Positions 1-12,980 of a DNA stretch of 64,000 bases are shown in pieces. The stretch's first letter is position 1, and every line of letters starts with the position of its first letter. Position numbers and translations under genes: made by a program. The stretch lies in assembly GCA_028456385.1 (NCBI GenBank), contig JALNQF010000028.1, positions 284,209-348,208 on the forward strand, in the 5' to 3' direction. Under the pieces are notes generated by a model, which saw only the letters and a list, made by a program, of their open reading frames with translations, had not been told where the DNA came from and did no database searches. This DNA comes from Ophiosphaerella korrae. Its lineage: Eukaryota > Ascomycota > Dothideomycetes > Pleosporales > Phaeosphaeriaceae.

Positions 1-1136
1 ATCAGCTGAATCAGGTCATCTGCTTTGGGACTCTTTTGCTCCAACAATGACGACGCTTCAAGAAGATTTGCAGCTGGAGACTCGGAGCCAAGACGGAACA
101 CATCGACAGCCTCGTCTGGCACCTTTTGCACAAACTCGCACACATCGTTTGTCAAAAGACGTATACCATCAACATCGGGGAGTAGGTGCACCCACGAATC
201 GTAGTAGAACTTTGCAGCGGCGCTTTTAGGCCCTATTAGGTGGATTTCGTCCTCCCAGGCCAGAGCAACAGCATTAGAGCCGCACCATTGCATATCCTTG
301 GGCACTGTCTTAACCCTAGTGTCGTACTCGCTGAGCTTTTCGCTCCAGTCCCCGCTGACGACCCATACCTTGCCATCGTCTGTGTAGAAGGCCAGAAACT
401 CGGCACGGGGGCTGAGGCTAATGTGGCGAAAGGGACCGGCATCGAAGTTGCGGTCCTCTGCCTCGGTAGCATCGACAACATAGAGCGTCTTGCCAATAGC
501 AAGGATGACTTCGACGGAGCGGGAGAGCGAGTAGGCGGGAGGAACAATGCCCCACGAGACGATGGGCTCGCTTGGCGGGATGGCGAGCAGCTTGGGGCGC
601 GGTTCGGCATACGAGGCGACCGAGATGAGGTGGTTGTTGCCAAGCAGGGCAACGAAGCCCGTGGTGTAAAACTGGCATGATACAACGCCGTGAGTGTCGG
701 CATCGTGGCCTAGGGTAAAAGGAACAAAGTCGCCCTGAAGGTCGTAGTAACAGCGCACCGTGCCGTCCTCGGTCACAACGAGCAGCTTCTCATCCTCAGA
801 CCAGCCCAGACCTCGGATGGCGCCCTGGTCCCAGGTGATGCTGCGGATGAGTTTGCCTGCGCAGCTGTAGACGTCGATGCTGGTCTTGGACGCGGCGGGC
901 CCGCGGTATGTGTGTACTTTGTCCTCATCGCGGTAGATGGCTGTTGTCGCATGTCAGCTGCTGCACGGCTGTCGGCCAGAGAAGACAGCATACCCACCTA
1001 CTGCACCGCTGTAGGGCGCGCCTACCACATTGTGCTTGTCAAGCTCCAGGTCCTGGTCGAAGATGGCCGTGTACAGCTGCACTTTGCGGTAGAATTTGTC
1101 GCCCACCTTCTCCCAATTGGCAGTTGGCTTCGACAT
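1..1136 (-). CDS. VPS16: Vacuolar sorting protein VPS16, N-terminal part (partial at left edge)
   Basis: Core subunit of the HOPS and CORVET tethering complexes, which drive endosome and vacuole fusion; here it would act on the vacuolar membrane. The start is ATG at 1136-1134. The first residues (MSKPTANWEKVGDKFYRK, then YTAIFDQDLELD and APYSGAVAIYRD) match the opening of the Vps16 N-terminal beta-propeller family: Trp, FYRK, an acidic strand, then APY-G. One 57-bp intron (941-997, GTGGGT..CAG) joins exon 998-1136 to exon 1-940 in frame. Exon 2 stays open to the window edge, with propeller-like strands such as GAIRGLGWSEDEKLLVVTEDG and a Trp-rich segment near 240-330. About 360 residues are visible; the C-terminal helical domain lies outside. 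It is followed in tandem by the kinesin gene, 296 bp upstream of this start. Family assignment rests on remembered family features, not a search. Confidence 0.88.
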
Positions 1137-1432
1137 GGCTATCGAGCTATCATTGCGTGGTGGTGGCAGAACGTGCGTGCGCATCTACTTTCATAAAGTA
1201 CATAGCACATCACTCGTCACGCCTAGGTTCAAGCATCATCACAGTCTGTGCGCACCCTTCCTTTTCCACATTAGGCGGACTCTTGACTATTCATATTCCT
1301 CTCATCATTGTACCTACGACGTTTACACATGACTGCCAATAATAATTTACCCATACTCCGCTGGACTTAGACCCAATTCAAAACGCCGCCGCTCATGCAT
1401 TCCTAGACACGGTCCATTCTCTTTCCTTGCCC

Positions 1433-3305
1433 TCATGTACTGACCAGCTCCGCCAGCGCTTCTCTCAGTCCAAACCTCTCCACATCGCTACCAACCTTCT
1501 TCCGAAACATGCCAAGGTCTTTCAAAAAGTCCTGTGCTTCATTTTGCAGCTCCTGTGCCAATTCATCGTGATCTCCCTCGTCATAGCCTGAATCAGAGTC
1601 ATCATCACTGATCTCACCATCTGTAGCTGTGGGAAGTGGGTTCTCCAGACCATCACCTTCGCCAAACCATTCTTCTTGCTCAAAATCCGGTGAAGCAAGC
1701 GACCGGGGTGGAGGAAGCACAATGGGATTCTTCAGCTCCCCCAGTGCGAGTGCCAGGTGACGGCGTAGAGAGTCGATTTCGGCGTGTAGTGCTGTGTTGG
1801 CAGGCCGAAGCTCCTCCACTTCCGAGGTCAAGGCCCTAATCTTCGCCGCTGACATCTGTCGGTTCTCCTCCATCAGTCTTTGCATCAAAGCGACCTGTCT
1901 CTGGTACTCCTCAAGCTCTGTTGCCTCTTCTCTCTTACGTTGGCTGGCAGCGTTCACGCTGACTTGTAGACTGCGTATCTGTTCCGCCATCTCTGTGATT
2001 TGTGCGTCTCGCTGTGCCGCTGATATGCTATCCTGATTGACCAAGGCACGAGTGCGGATGCGTTTCGCTTGGTCAGCATAACGCAGTGTCGACAAAGTCT
2101 CCTCGTAGTCGGCTGGCGCGATACATGCTACCATGGCCGTCTTGCTATTGCCACCCAGCGAATCTTTCAAGAGCCAAGTCAACACTGAGTCGCGGTAAGG
2201 GACTACTTCACGCGGCCGTCGTCCTTTGGCTCCCTGTCGACGTGGATCTGCAAGCGCAGCGATCACGCGGCCCAGTGTGGTGAGTGATTTATTGATCTGT
2301 CCTCCCTCTTTTAGACGTTGACCTGTCGCCTCTGTCGATTTCGCACGCTCAGAGCCTGCTAGATCCACGAGGCGCATTCGGGAGGTACGTTCGATTGTTT
2401 CATCAGAAAGCAATGAATGTGTAATCTGCTTGAGACGAATGGTAAAAACTGCGTGAGATCGTGATGAGGAGTCGTTCATCTTGGTAGAGGCAATTGTTCG
2501 ACTCTGTGCGTCTGTCAGTAGCCATAATCCCAGAAACAAGGAAGACCCATACCAAATCGCCCACTTTTAGAAGACGCTCAATGTCAATGTATGACTTGAT
2601 CTCCGTCTCAGTTAGACCTTGGACGTAGACACCATCTTTCTGACTCTCGCGGATTTTGAGATAAACTGGTGGGTTCGTGCGCGGGGTGAGGAGGTCTCGC
2701 ACATGTTCGTTGTATACCTCAAAGTAAGACACTTGGACGTGGTAGCTCGTATCTGGCCGGGGATCATGTGCAATTCTGTCAAACAACTCTTCGCAAGTGC
2801 GTGGTATCAGGCCGGGGTGCTCTGGGGTGCCCATCATGGTATATGATTTACCAGAGCCTGTCTGGCCATATGCGAAGATACAGGTATGGTACCCTTCGAA
2901 GTTGTGGTCGAGGAACTCCTCACCAAAGGAACGATAGACATCTTCCTGGTGTGCGTAATGTGGGTCGGATTCGTCATGGGACCAGTACGATCGATCAAAA
3001 GTGAATTCCTTGTCGTCATACACACGGCGCGTATTTGAAGCTGCATCATCGTCGGACGGCGCAAGGAGTGTTGTCTTCTGTGTCGCTGGGTCCATGCGGA
3101 TGAGGCATCGCGTGCCTTTCTCCTTTTCTACTCTGGTCAACACGCCATCGATTACGATTGATCCCTCTCACCTACCTCGTGGCACAAAAGCTCGGCAGCG
3201 CACAACGACCTTGACATTCCCTGGGTCGTCTGCCATGGGCAGCGGTGCCATGGGCGTGTATAATTCCGATGCACGCATCGATGGCGCGGAAGCGGTGGAG
3301 TACAT
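1433..3305 (-). CDS. Kinesin-3-like motor protein (short, Unc104/KIF1-related)
   Basis: Plus-end-directed microtubule motor. Three exons (3305-3176, 3127-2554/2553, 2503-1433) with introns 3128-3175 (48 bp) and 2504-2552 (49 bp) give 591 residues. The motor domain starts at about residue 28 ([10 protein letters not shown]). It has the P-loop GQTGSGKS at about 131-138, switch I NDSSSRSH, switch II DLAGSE and the microtubule-binding [12 protein letters not shown] helix. The tail holds about 100 residues of coiled coil ([15 protein letters not shown] onward) and ends in an acidic segment rich in Asp and Glu. I see no FHA or PH domain, so it resembles the short fungal Unc104-like kinesins (Neurospora Nkin3, Aspergillus UncB) more than full-length Unc104; those are known to move organelles. 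The start is uncertain: in-frame ATGs lie at 3398, 3305 and 3236. I chose 3305; 3236 directly precedes the motor. Divergent from TRM3. Confidence 0.85.
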
Positions 3306-3793
3306 ATTGGAGGATTTCGTATCTCCAAAGGGTGGGTGAAAAACTGGTGAAGGTTTTGGATGACTTGCTTCGGCTTTAGACTTGTGTAATAGCTGCATGG
3401 GTAATATTGCTATGGACGATGCATGGCTGCGCCTTTCCTATTTGAGACAAATGTAAACAATGCGGTTGCCGTGGAATACCCAGGTAGGCGACGTCATTGG
3501 CTTGGCGTCAACTCGCTCAGCAACAAACCCCCGTCTACCTGACAACGAAACAACAGCGACGTAGCTGCCTGCGAAAGGCAGAGCATGGAGCCTGGGGCTC
3601 CTTTTTTTGGCTATTTAGGATAGAAAGACGTTGCTTGATTTCAAATAGGCGCAGCCTCTCCGGCAATCTTGCGCAGTGAGGTGGTGGTGGTGCGCATCGT
3701 GCACAAGAGCCCAATAAAATCTTTGCAAGCTCCTCTGTCTATCGTGTGTCTCTGCCACTCCACCTTTATTCCACACCACCATCGCCACTCAGT
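3306..3793. promoter_or_regulatory. Divergent intergenic region between the kinesin gene and TRM3
   Basis: 488 bp between the two chosen start codons, so both promoters must lie here (shorter if the kinesin starts at 3398). It contains a run of seven T at about 3601 and mixed-composition sequence. I see no TATA box at a convincing distance from either start and no other gene. Confidence 0.5.
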
Positions 3794-6700
3794 ATGGACA
3801 CTGATAACATCCTTGACCTTCTTGATGATGAGGCCAGGTCCAAAGCTTTCAAGCACTGTTTCACCAAGCTCGAGACTGCCCATCGCCTTGATCTCGATGC
3901 CTTGAGATTGTGCATAAAATTACGGCCGCTACTGCCTCCAGCCTCAGATCAACGAGAAGAATCTTGGCAAGTTGTCAAAGGATCTGCATTCTCTGGGAAA
4001 CTTTGTCAACTTGTCTTGCTACGCATACCCCACGAACAGCTATCCTCTGATCATGTATATACACTAGCAGAAATATTGTGCATGGACGGACCATTCGCAG
4101 ACATGCTTTTCAGGGAGAATATTCACCCCCATCTCATCGCACTCCTACCGGAGCTATCGAAACTCAATCACACAGACACAGAAGATAGTAACGAAGCAGA
4201 TGGTTCCCCGCGAAACTCTGTCCGCATAGCAACAGCCTATCTGACGCTCCTCAAATGCTCATACTGGCTTCCGAGCAGCTACAATCACGTTATCGATCCT
4301 AGCTTGCTAAGACTTCTGTCAAAATTTATGAGTCTGTCACTATTAGACGATGTTGCACACGACACCATATCTGCTTTACTGTCCCTTTATAGACGTAGAG
4401 GACCGATTATGGTAGCACCTCCAAGGCATGATGTACCCTCTTGGCTCAAATATGATGAAGTACTTGGCCAGCAGGTCTTGGCCGAATCCCTTGTAGATAT
4501 CTCTCCCTGGAACCAGCTTAGTATCATTGAGCCTAAGCATTTCGCAACAAGTGAGTTTTTTTACTTATAACCGAGTACATAGCTGTCAAAGATACACACT
4601 CACTAACGCCTTCGAAGGGAAAACTTCAAGTAAGATGTTTCGAACCTGGTTCCAGTGGATTTCCCAGGTTGTTGTCGACGGATTGCAGGTAGAATGCCTA
4701 CAACAAAACTCTTACTGGGAGAGACTTCAGATTGGCCTGTTACATGGGCATGCAGACCACCGAAAGTACTGTTTTGGTATCATAAGTCAGTCCCTACTTG
4801 CCGCTCATGCGGATATCTCAACCCCAATTATGCAATTTTGCATTTCAAGACGTGCTGAATACATTAGAGCGTACGAGCAGTACTCAGCTGTTTTCGAAAC
4901 TATTGTCCTTGACCGCTACCCAAACCAAGTCCAGGCGTGCTTACCAGAATTGACGAAAGTATTCGAATCTGCAATCACACCTGCTATGGCAACTACCTTG
5001 GTATCGGCAGCTCTTCAATCTACTGTGCAAGAAGGCGTTCGCAAAATTGTAGGCAATTGGTATATGGAGTATGTGGTCAAGGTGAGTTGGCCTTTTCCGT
5101 ACCTCGCTCATCCTCGATTTACTACAATTCCCAAACTCTACAAAGCCTGTATTAAATAGCTTTGAGAGTGTTATAGTTATAATTGTTTCATATCTCGTAA
5201 CACCCCCGCGATTGGGCACTAATCATTGGCATACATAGGCTCAAAGAACCGTTATTATCGAGGCAAAATTTCTGGTACAAGGATTCCTGCCATGGGCCAC
5301 TACGGGTGAGCTGTTCACATCCACACTTGTCTCAACCCGACATAATACATTCTCGGTGCATGGCGCTTCATTAGCGGCTTTAGTAGCCAGATCTATTGTA
5401 GCCGCGCCAACCACACTGTCCATAAGAGGCGCTGGAGCACCGGATGGCCTCGAGAATGCAAATCGAGGAGCGATAATAACGGGGACCTTAGACTTCATTC
5501 TTGATGCCAAAGGGAGACTTTTTCAATTCTCGATACTATACCTGTTAGAGGGTCTTGTTGAAGGCTTGCGCGCATGCCGCAATGAGCTCCGTTTGGAAGA
5601 TCTTCTAACTCAAGCTGCGATCGATAAAATCTCCCAAATCTCACGTCTCCCGGGGCTTCCTGAAGTTGCAGGCGATCTTTACAGCGAATTTTGCAATCAA
5701 TTATGTGACCTCATTAACCCTGGATGGAGGTCTATCAATTTACCGCTTTACCAGCAGTTGCTGCATCAAGCCCAAAGGTTAATGGGCCCAATAGCCTTGA
5801 TCGATATGACGGGGAAGATTGAGTCAAGTGTACACGATCAACTGACCTTAAAAACTCTTCAAAGGCGGTTGCAGGTCTCAAATTATCAATGCATACAAGG
5901 AGATGAGTATGCACTCATGTGTAAAGATCTTGTCAATATAATGGATCATGTGGATCCTGTTGCCATCATATATAAAGACCTATATTTTGTTCTGGAAGCC
6001 CTTTGGGAGGAGGCTGACAGACGACAATTTTGTAGATCAGTCGCTACACATCTACCTCCTGTGCTCTTTCATCCAGGTTGTACACGGGTTTGCCTCTTGC
6101 AAAGATCAAGCCAAGCGGATGACGCACCAGAAGGCAGCATACAAGCTCTTCTCTCACGTGCTATGATACGCCTGCAACGACTCTCCGAGGGCAGAACATA
6201 TATTCTCTCCACACTCGCAACCTCGTTACGTAAAGCAATCATCTCCTGCCCGGAACTAGTGAGCGCTCTACCAGTTGAAGAGTATATCCTACGGTTTCTT
6301 AATAACCCACCAACGACAAAGTCAGAGTTTCTATTCGAAGTAGCTGCCGCTGAAAAGCTACAGCAATATCAACCTCATCGAACATACAAATCATACTATG
6401 GTGTGCGAGAATGGCAAGCCTATGCCGCAATCATAGACTTATTACATCGCTTTCCGGCTGAACAATTACACATCGCTAAACGGGTTTTGGACTGCTTACT
6501 AGAACCTTGGAAGGCACAGAGAGCCGGCATCCCTGTGATAAGTAAATGGAAGAATGTACTTCAGCTACAGACAATGCTCCTATTAGCTGATTTTTGCATA
6601 CCAGAGTCAGAGGTAGCAACGTATCTAGACTGCTTCCAACACGCATTAGTCCTCGAAGCATGGCCACGTTACCGGTTCTTGCTCGAGTGGATCATTGCGC

Positions 6701-7941
6701 GCCTCTACTATCGATTTCCAGGAAAAGCCTCGCGCATTCTTCACGATCTTTCCCAACTGGATGACAACAGTTCTACACATATTGCCAGCCTTATGAAACT
6801 AGCGGTGCTTGTGGCGCCATGCGAGAACGAGCCGTTTTCGGCAGCCTTCATGACACATCTGGTCCCCCTTTCTGCTAGCCCGAAAGTTCACATCCGACAT
6901 GAATCAAACTATGCCATCCCTATCATGTTCGACCTAGCATTATCCAAGGGCTGGAAAAGCATTTTAGGTAACCCAGCCTACGTGGGTTTGAATGCCTTTA
7001 TTCGTGGACTCGACAAATTCAAGTCCCCACCATGGACCATCCGCACCCTTAAGCTGGACGCTGTCGCAGACTTCACGCTTCTCGAAATATTCCAAGGCAA
7101 TTATCTTACTATCGAATCCCCCGAGAAACAACGAGTTTTGTATGAAGATTTCATGGATTTGCTTGAGACGGATCGTGCGTCTGGGCTTGATACTCCGCCC
7201 GCACGCATTCAACTTGGCCAGCTGGGGAACGGTGTGGCCATCACCGGGAAAGGGGGAGCGGGCAATGTACAGCATATGATCGACCCGGGATCGCGGGGAT
7301 CGTCGGCTTTCTTCCAAACTAAATCTGGCTTCGATATAGACTCTCTGCATCCACGATCTGGCCCACAAAGTGTACAGAATCAACGTCCAGCTTCGGTTAT
7401 TCTCGTTGCATCCCTTATCGAGAACCCAACCAACCTTGGTGGGCTTTCGCGCATCTCGGAATCATTTGGTATAGAGGCCCTCATAGTTGATGACTTCAAA
7501 AAAGTTGCGCACAAAGATTTCAAAGCCACAAGCGTAACTTCAGAGAAGCATTTTCCAATACGTGAGGTAAAGTCTAGCAAGATACCCGAGTTTTTGTTTG
7601 CTATGAAACAGGATGGGTACGAGGTCTTGGGTATTGAGCAAACGGATCAGAGTGGCGTTCTTGGTACAGAAGACATCAAAACTGGCAATGCTAAAAGCAT
7701 AGGAACTTTGCCCAAAAAGTGTGTATTCGTACTTGGTAGTGAAAAGGGAGGTATTACTACGGAGGTTCTGGCGATTATCGATCGTTGTGTTGAGATTAGA
7801 ACCGTTGGAGTGACTCGGAGCCTGAGTAAGTTTAACACACAATTTTAGTTTCAAGCAAGGCTAAATATGTGACTAGATGTTCAGACGGCTGGGGCTATCG
7901 TGTTATACGAGTGGTGGCGTGAGTGGTATGGGAAGAGTTAA
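3794..7941 (+). CDS. TRM3: tRNA (guanosine-18-2'-O)-methyltransferase, Trm3/TARBP1 family
   Basis: SAM-dependent SPOUT methylase predicted to form Gm18 in the D-loop of tRNAs. Four exons (3794-4550, 4618-5081, 5239-7825, 7877-7941) splice in frame to 1290 residues, near the size of yeast Trm3 (about 1,430). The long N-terminal part is helical and poorly conserved, as in the family. The C-terminal SpoU fold (about residues 1120-1290) shows all three motifs: LIENPTNLGGLSRISESFG (motif 1, with the key Asn and Arg), VFVLGSEKGGI (motif 2) and, across the last splice junction, TRSLNVQTAGAIVLYEWW (motif 3). The last exon encodes only 21 residues; without it motif 3 is lost, so this junction is well supported. 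Introns are 67, 157 and 51 bp; intron 1 has a CTAAC branch site. The 157-bp intron 2 is long for this locus, and its 3' site (TAG at 5238) was chosen because it restores an open, phase-correct frame. ATG 3794 is the first ATG of the frame. Confidence 0.9.
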
Positions 7942-9581
7942 ATGAAAAATATTGCAATAAATTCAAAATACTGTGGTATCTGTCATTTAACAAAAGAAGC
8001 AAAGCCGTAACTTTATTACAATTCATATCGTATTTATAGATGAACTAGCGTGAAGGTCATTGTTGTGTTCAGTTTGAATGTGATTCCTGCCAGCGGAAAC
8101 TCCCCGGTACAACTTGAGGCTCACCAACCACAGTACTGTGAGTTGAGCAGTTGACATCGGCTAACCATCTGCGCGTAATATTTCATTGGGTGATTAAAAT
8201 CCAGTAAAATACAAGGAGAGCTTTCCGTCGCTGGCTCAACGTGAGGGAGATAGGTTTCTTCAACCCCAAACTAATCATGGTCAGTGCCCTGCTGTGATGT
8301 ATTATCGGCCAGACAGCCGTACACCCTGAAGCTCTGGTCGGATTAGTTAGGAAACAGGTATGATTGTTGAAGAATACCAATCAATATCAATATCTGAGCA
8401 AAAAATGGCAGGATCGGCCATATTCTCTGCCAAGCTCGATTGCATAATGCTTATGCATGCTTCTTCATACATGATGTGGCCAAGAGTACCCTTGTCGCAA
8501 TACGGCTCGTAAAAGGATCCGAATCATACGATAATACCTCGCGGTCCACAGAATAGCCACGAGGTCACAAAGAAGGACTAGGATAACTTCAAGCTGTGGG
8601 GAATAAGTGTTAGAATATAAGATAAAGGCTTCAGGATAGCTTTATTTCCGATGGTCAGTAGTGGCGTGCATAAATAGCCGGTCTCCGTTTCTGTATGGAA
8701 ATACAAATATGCCTCATGGTTTTACAGTGCTCTCTGTTGAGGCAGACCAAAGGTAGCGTCAACATGATAGCTTTGCTTTGGAGCCCGCTCTCGTGGCCTT
8801 TCGACAAGCTCACTCGTTGAGGAACCCTATAAGAACAATCCGCGCAGAGCGCATGCTGGTTTGAACGCGTTTGTGATGATACATAACTACCGTGGACACT
8901 TCGCTATGAATTAACTGCACACCATGGCGGTTGTTGAAGCACTTTAGAGGGGCGGTGGAAACTTTATATCTGTGGAATCCAGCAGTGCAGGAAACATTAC
9001 ACTTCTGAGGAGGTTATTCGAACCCGAACCTTACCAGTCGAAGGAAGTTGTGGGTAGTATGAAACGTAGGAAGCCCGTGCCCACGGGTTGTGCCCTGAAC
9101 TAACTACTTTGCGCCATCGCCTCCTACTCACAAAACAACAACATTTTGCAAAAGATGCAGGACGAACCAGGTAAAATTCGCTCAGCATGCCTACCTAGAC
9201 CCTCAATATGTGTAGATCACGGACGGGCTTAGGTTTCAACTCTCGCCTGAGGCACTACGACACAACCCCTTCTCATTGCCAAGAATCGTGAAACATCTAT
9301 TGAAACCCACCTTCATCCGCACTTCCTCAAACTACTCCTAATTTGTTCCAAGATCACCGAGACAAACACAGTTGCAATAGGTTAATCTCTTGTTATTGGT
9401 TTCAACTAAGTGACTGGCCGCCTTGTACAAGCATCCTGGAGCCGACGTCCACGAGCATGAGGATACGCAAGCTCGAACGCCAAGCAGTAGCTGTCACTGC
9501 TACTGAAACCTAGAATCCCCTTGTTCGACTTGAGAAAATCTTTAATAATGGGCATGCTTGCCTCGACTGAAGCTCCTGTGA
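7942..9581. other. 1.6 kb intergenic region without a supported gene
   Basis: Both strands carry only short open stretches (longest about 65 codons, near 8183-8380 on the minus strand) with no recognisable domain, splice pattern or codon bias. The composition is ordinary, with no strong RIP signature and no tRNA. It must hold the terminator region of TRM3 and the promoter of the BTB gene. I see nothing else in it. Confidence 0.6.
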
Positions 9582-10748
9582 ATGGAACCAGACTTTCTAC
9601 TGAAAATGCCCTTCATGAATCAAAAATCTACCCTCGGACACACCTTCAGGTTAGTACATGCACAAAAATCAGAGAATCTCACTGAGTGACTGACCAGGGG
9701 AAGGAACTTTGACCAAACCATCATAACTGTCAAAGTTGGCTCAAAAGATTATCCCGAATCTTTCAGTTGTCATCGAGAACTATTGCGACGGTCCTCAGCA
9801 TACTTCGAACGATGCTTGGAGGAGAAGAGCTCACCTTATAAAAATTCTGGAACCACATTGGAGTTGGAGGATACGAGCCCAGATGTCTTCGACGCATTTA
9901 TGATGTGGCTATATACTGGCTTTATTCCCCATCATCTAATCGAAGGCGGCAAAGAAGTTCACCCTCCAACTCACACCATCGACCTAAACAAAGGCGAGAC
10001 AACGGCGCCATCCGAACCAACCGACGGCGATGATGTCGATACGGCATCTTGGGGCATTCAACTCGATGGCGAGGACGCAACCAACGATGCTAGTGCAGAG
10101 ACAACCAACAGCCCCACTCAAGCTGTTGCGGAGAAGGTTCCTGGTGATGCGGACAGTGAGAAAAGCGCCCCTTCTCTACCTGCTCGCAATCCGACCGAGA
10201 AGCCTGAAATACCAAAAGAAACTCTGTGCCCATGCTGCTCGAGACCTTACAAATGGAGAGGCTTGGAGGGTTTCCTGGAGCGTCGATTCATATCGCTCTA
10301 CATCTTCTCGCACAAGTACGAGATCCCTACGCTTCGTCGGGCGGTCATACTAGCATGGCAAACCAATGATGAGATTCTGCAATGCATGCCAGATCACAGC
10401 AACGTCATTGCTGCCTACGAGAGCCTACCCGCAAACTCACCCTTATGCCTCTACTTCCTCGACATGTATTCTGTATACTGGTCGCCCGATAGAGACAACG
10501 AGCGCATGGCCGCGCTACGCAGCCAACTCCCACAAGCGTTCTTGTTCGAACTAGTAACGACACTTGCAAAGGGCGAGCGGCCCAAGATTGAGAAGGAATG
10601 GTGTGAATTTCACGAGCATGAGAGCGAAGAAGAGAAGAAGAACTGTGTGGATGAACTGTACAAAGATCCTGTAGCAGGCAAAGCGCTACGCAGAATTCGG
10701 GACAGCAAGGGCTGGAAAGGCCTTGTGCTCAAGAAGGGTAAACGATGA
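9582..10748 (+). CDS. BTB/POZ domain protein
   Basis: Two exons (9582-9649 and 9698-10748; 48-bp intron with a CTGAC branch site) give 372 residues. The BTB fold starts right after the junction (GRNFDQTIITVKVGSKDYPE, then FSCHRELLRRSSAYFERCLEE) and continues to FDAFMMWLYTGFIPHHL, the usual order of the BTB beta-strands and helices; it spans about residues 23-110. An acidic, low-complexity linker of about 90 residues follows, then CPCCSRPYKWRG, a CxxC that could be half a metal site, and a C-terminal helical part (YIFSHKYEIPTLRRAVILAW) typical of fungal BTB proteins in which a BACK-like region follows. BTB domains usually mediate dimerisation or Cullin-3 binding; the target here is unknown. 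An ATG at 9548 gives a frame that does not splice, so 9582 was chosen by intron phase. Convergent with the GMC gene, 191 bp apart. Confidence 0.8.
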
Positions 10749-10939
10749 TTTTTTTTTAACGTCTAAGCGTGGCATAGTTGGAGTTGGGGTGTTCATTGCC
10801 CATGATCAACGTCTATGGAGGTCATTCACGGAAAACATTTGTACGGCTAGATATCAAGCAAGGAACAGCTTTTCATATAAACATTCTCATTCATCATCTC
10901 AAGACTGAAGCTACTACCCACTAACGTGCAAGTATCTAT

Positions 10940-12980
10940 CTACTGAGAAGCAAGTTGCGCTAGAATGACATCTGCTGCCTTCTCAGCGACCATGTATGTT
11001 GATACAGCCGTGAAAGTACCAGGGATCCGCGGGAAAACGGAGGCATCCACCACTCGCAATCCGGCTGTTCCCCTCACACGGAAGCTCGAGTCAAGAACAG
11101 CCATCGGGTCGTTATCAGGCCCAATTGGGCATGTTGACGAAGCGTGATGGCCCCACGCTGTGTCCTTGACGTAATCGCCAATTGCTTCTTTTGATACGAC
11201 GTCCTTTCCAGGGAGTACCTCTTCGATGGGGACCACCTGGCGCTTGAATGAGTCGCGAGCGAGGCCGACAGCTTCTGTCAAAGCCGTGATGTCAGCATTA
11301 TAGTCACCGCTACCAGTATCGAAGTAGTTGTATGTAATTTCTGGAACGTCGAGGGGATTGGCAGACTGAAGTTTGACGGTTCCAGCATTGTTACGAGGGT
11401 GAGACTTTAGGATAGCCCAGGTGAACCAGTCGTGCTCAGAAGTAGCGTTGTGGCTGTATCCTGGGAAATAACCACGGAAGTTAACGGGGCCACCAAAAAC
11501 AAACACGTCGAACTCGTTTCGGGGTGTAGTGCTACTCTTGTAGACTAATATAATTAGCATCTAGGTTCTTATGTATGTTGGCCAAGAGTATGAAGACGTA
11601 CACATAGTGGCGCCAAGGCCTGGCGAGGCGTAAATACCACGGTTGCCGGCTACGGGGTTGTTCCAACGGTCGAGACAGGCATCTGAAGCACTAGTGCCGA
11701 AGGTGCAGCCGTCCAAGGCAGAGAAATCCGAGGGAGCCTTACCCTGCACATTGATTTCATAGTGATCTTGCAGATTAGTACCAACACCTGGTAGATCAAC
11801 AACGACGGGAATATTGAACTTCTTGAGCTCATCCGCCGGGCCAACACCACTAAGTTTTAGAAGCTGAGGGCTGTTGTATGTACCTCCTGCGACAATGACT
11901 TCTCGCGAAGCAGTTGCCTTACCAGGGATACCAGCAGCACCACGAGACTTAGGGCTTGCCTTGTACAGATATTGGCCATCCAGAAACTCGACACCGGTAG
12001 CGCGTGGAGGAGATGTGCTTTGGTCGAATGTAACCTTTGTGACATGGCAGTTCAGGCGAACGTCCAATGGGTATTGTTTTGTTCCGTTGGAAGTCTTTGC
12101 ATCACGAACAGCAAGCACGAACTCACGCGCTCCTGTGCGCTTGCCGTCTGCAGTGGATAGAGGAATTTGGTAAAGACCAGGCTGGGTATCGCGGTCTTTG
12201 CCGTCTGCGTTGGCATCTCCAGCAATCAATGTTCCCAGATTGACAACGGCATTTGTCTTATTTCCAAGAGCAAACGAGGCACCGCTGACCAAGCTTAGAA
12301 GCTTAGGATCCGAGACCACGATGTCGATGGGAGCATACTCGGTTCCAAGCCAGCCATTGTAACCGTGGCCTTCAGCGCCAGGAAGCAGGTACCTATTCGA
12401 CTCGAGCTTAGAGAAGTACTTGCGCATATTATCCGGCGCCCAAGAGGCATCACCTGTTAGGGCTACGATGCTCTCGAAATCGCTCTGATGAGGATAGGCA
12501 GCGATGAGCGCATTATGGGCTGTGCATCCTCCCAGGGTGCCTGTTCGTGGGTAAAGCGTGCCTTTCATTTTAGAGCCAGCAGGTGGGCTCAGTCCAGTAT
12601 ACTCGCCGCCGCTTGGTGTCTCGTAGGTCGTCTTGAAGTCACGGGCTTGTCTGGTCTCATCGGCATAGTGGCGGACGAAGAAATTCCACGACATGTTGGG
12701 GTCTTCTGATGAGCGGGCATGGTATGATGGTACTGTATAGTTGGCGTTCGCTCCTTGGTCATCACCGGCTTCAATGAGAAGTGTCTTGTGGCCGGCAAGA
12801 GCTAGTCGAGCAGCCAGAGGCCTAAACAGAGTCAACACCGTACTATAAAATGGTCTGCAATTATACGTACCCTCCACCAGCTCCGGACCCAACAACAACA
12901 TACTCATAGCCGTCAAGATCAACAGCTGTTGCTAGTGAAGCAAACAGGGTGACCTGGCCAATTAAGTGTAGGAAGCGCAT
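10940..12980 (-). CDS. Secreted GMC-family FAD oxidoreductase
   Basis: Three exons (12980-12871, 12821-11602, 11544-10940) with introns 12822-12870 and 11545-11601, both with the donor GTACGT; 644 residues. A signal peptide is visible (about residues 1-20, hydrophobic, ending LATA). The FAD dinucleotide-binding motif follows at once: YVVVGSGAGGG (GSGAGG at 31-36), interrupted by intron 1, then LLIEAGDD for the ribose-binding acid. Further GMC signatures are GTLGGCTAHNALIAAYP and the second signature AGGTYNSPQLLKLSGVGP. The C-terminal active-site region is WGHHASSTCPIGP, with His 576/577 in the place of the catalytic His, followed by GTAGLRVVDASVFPRIPGTF. The family oxidises alcohols, sugars or choline and often supplies H2O2 outside the cell; the substrate cannot be told. 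The usual second His/Asn of the active site is not obvious in the GTFTAVSTYM segment. Confidence 0.88.
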
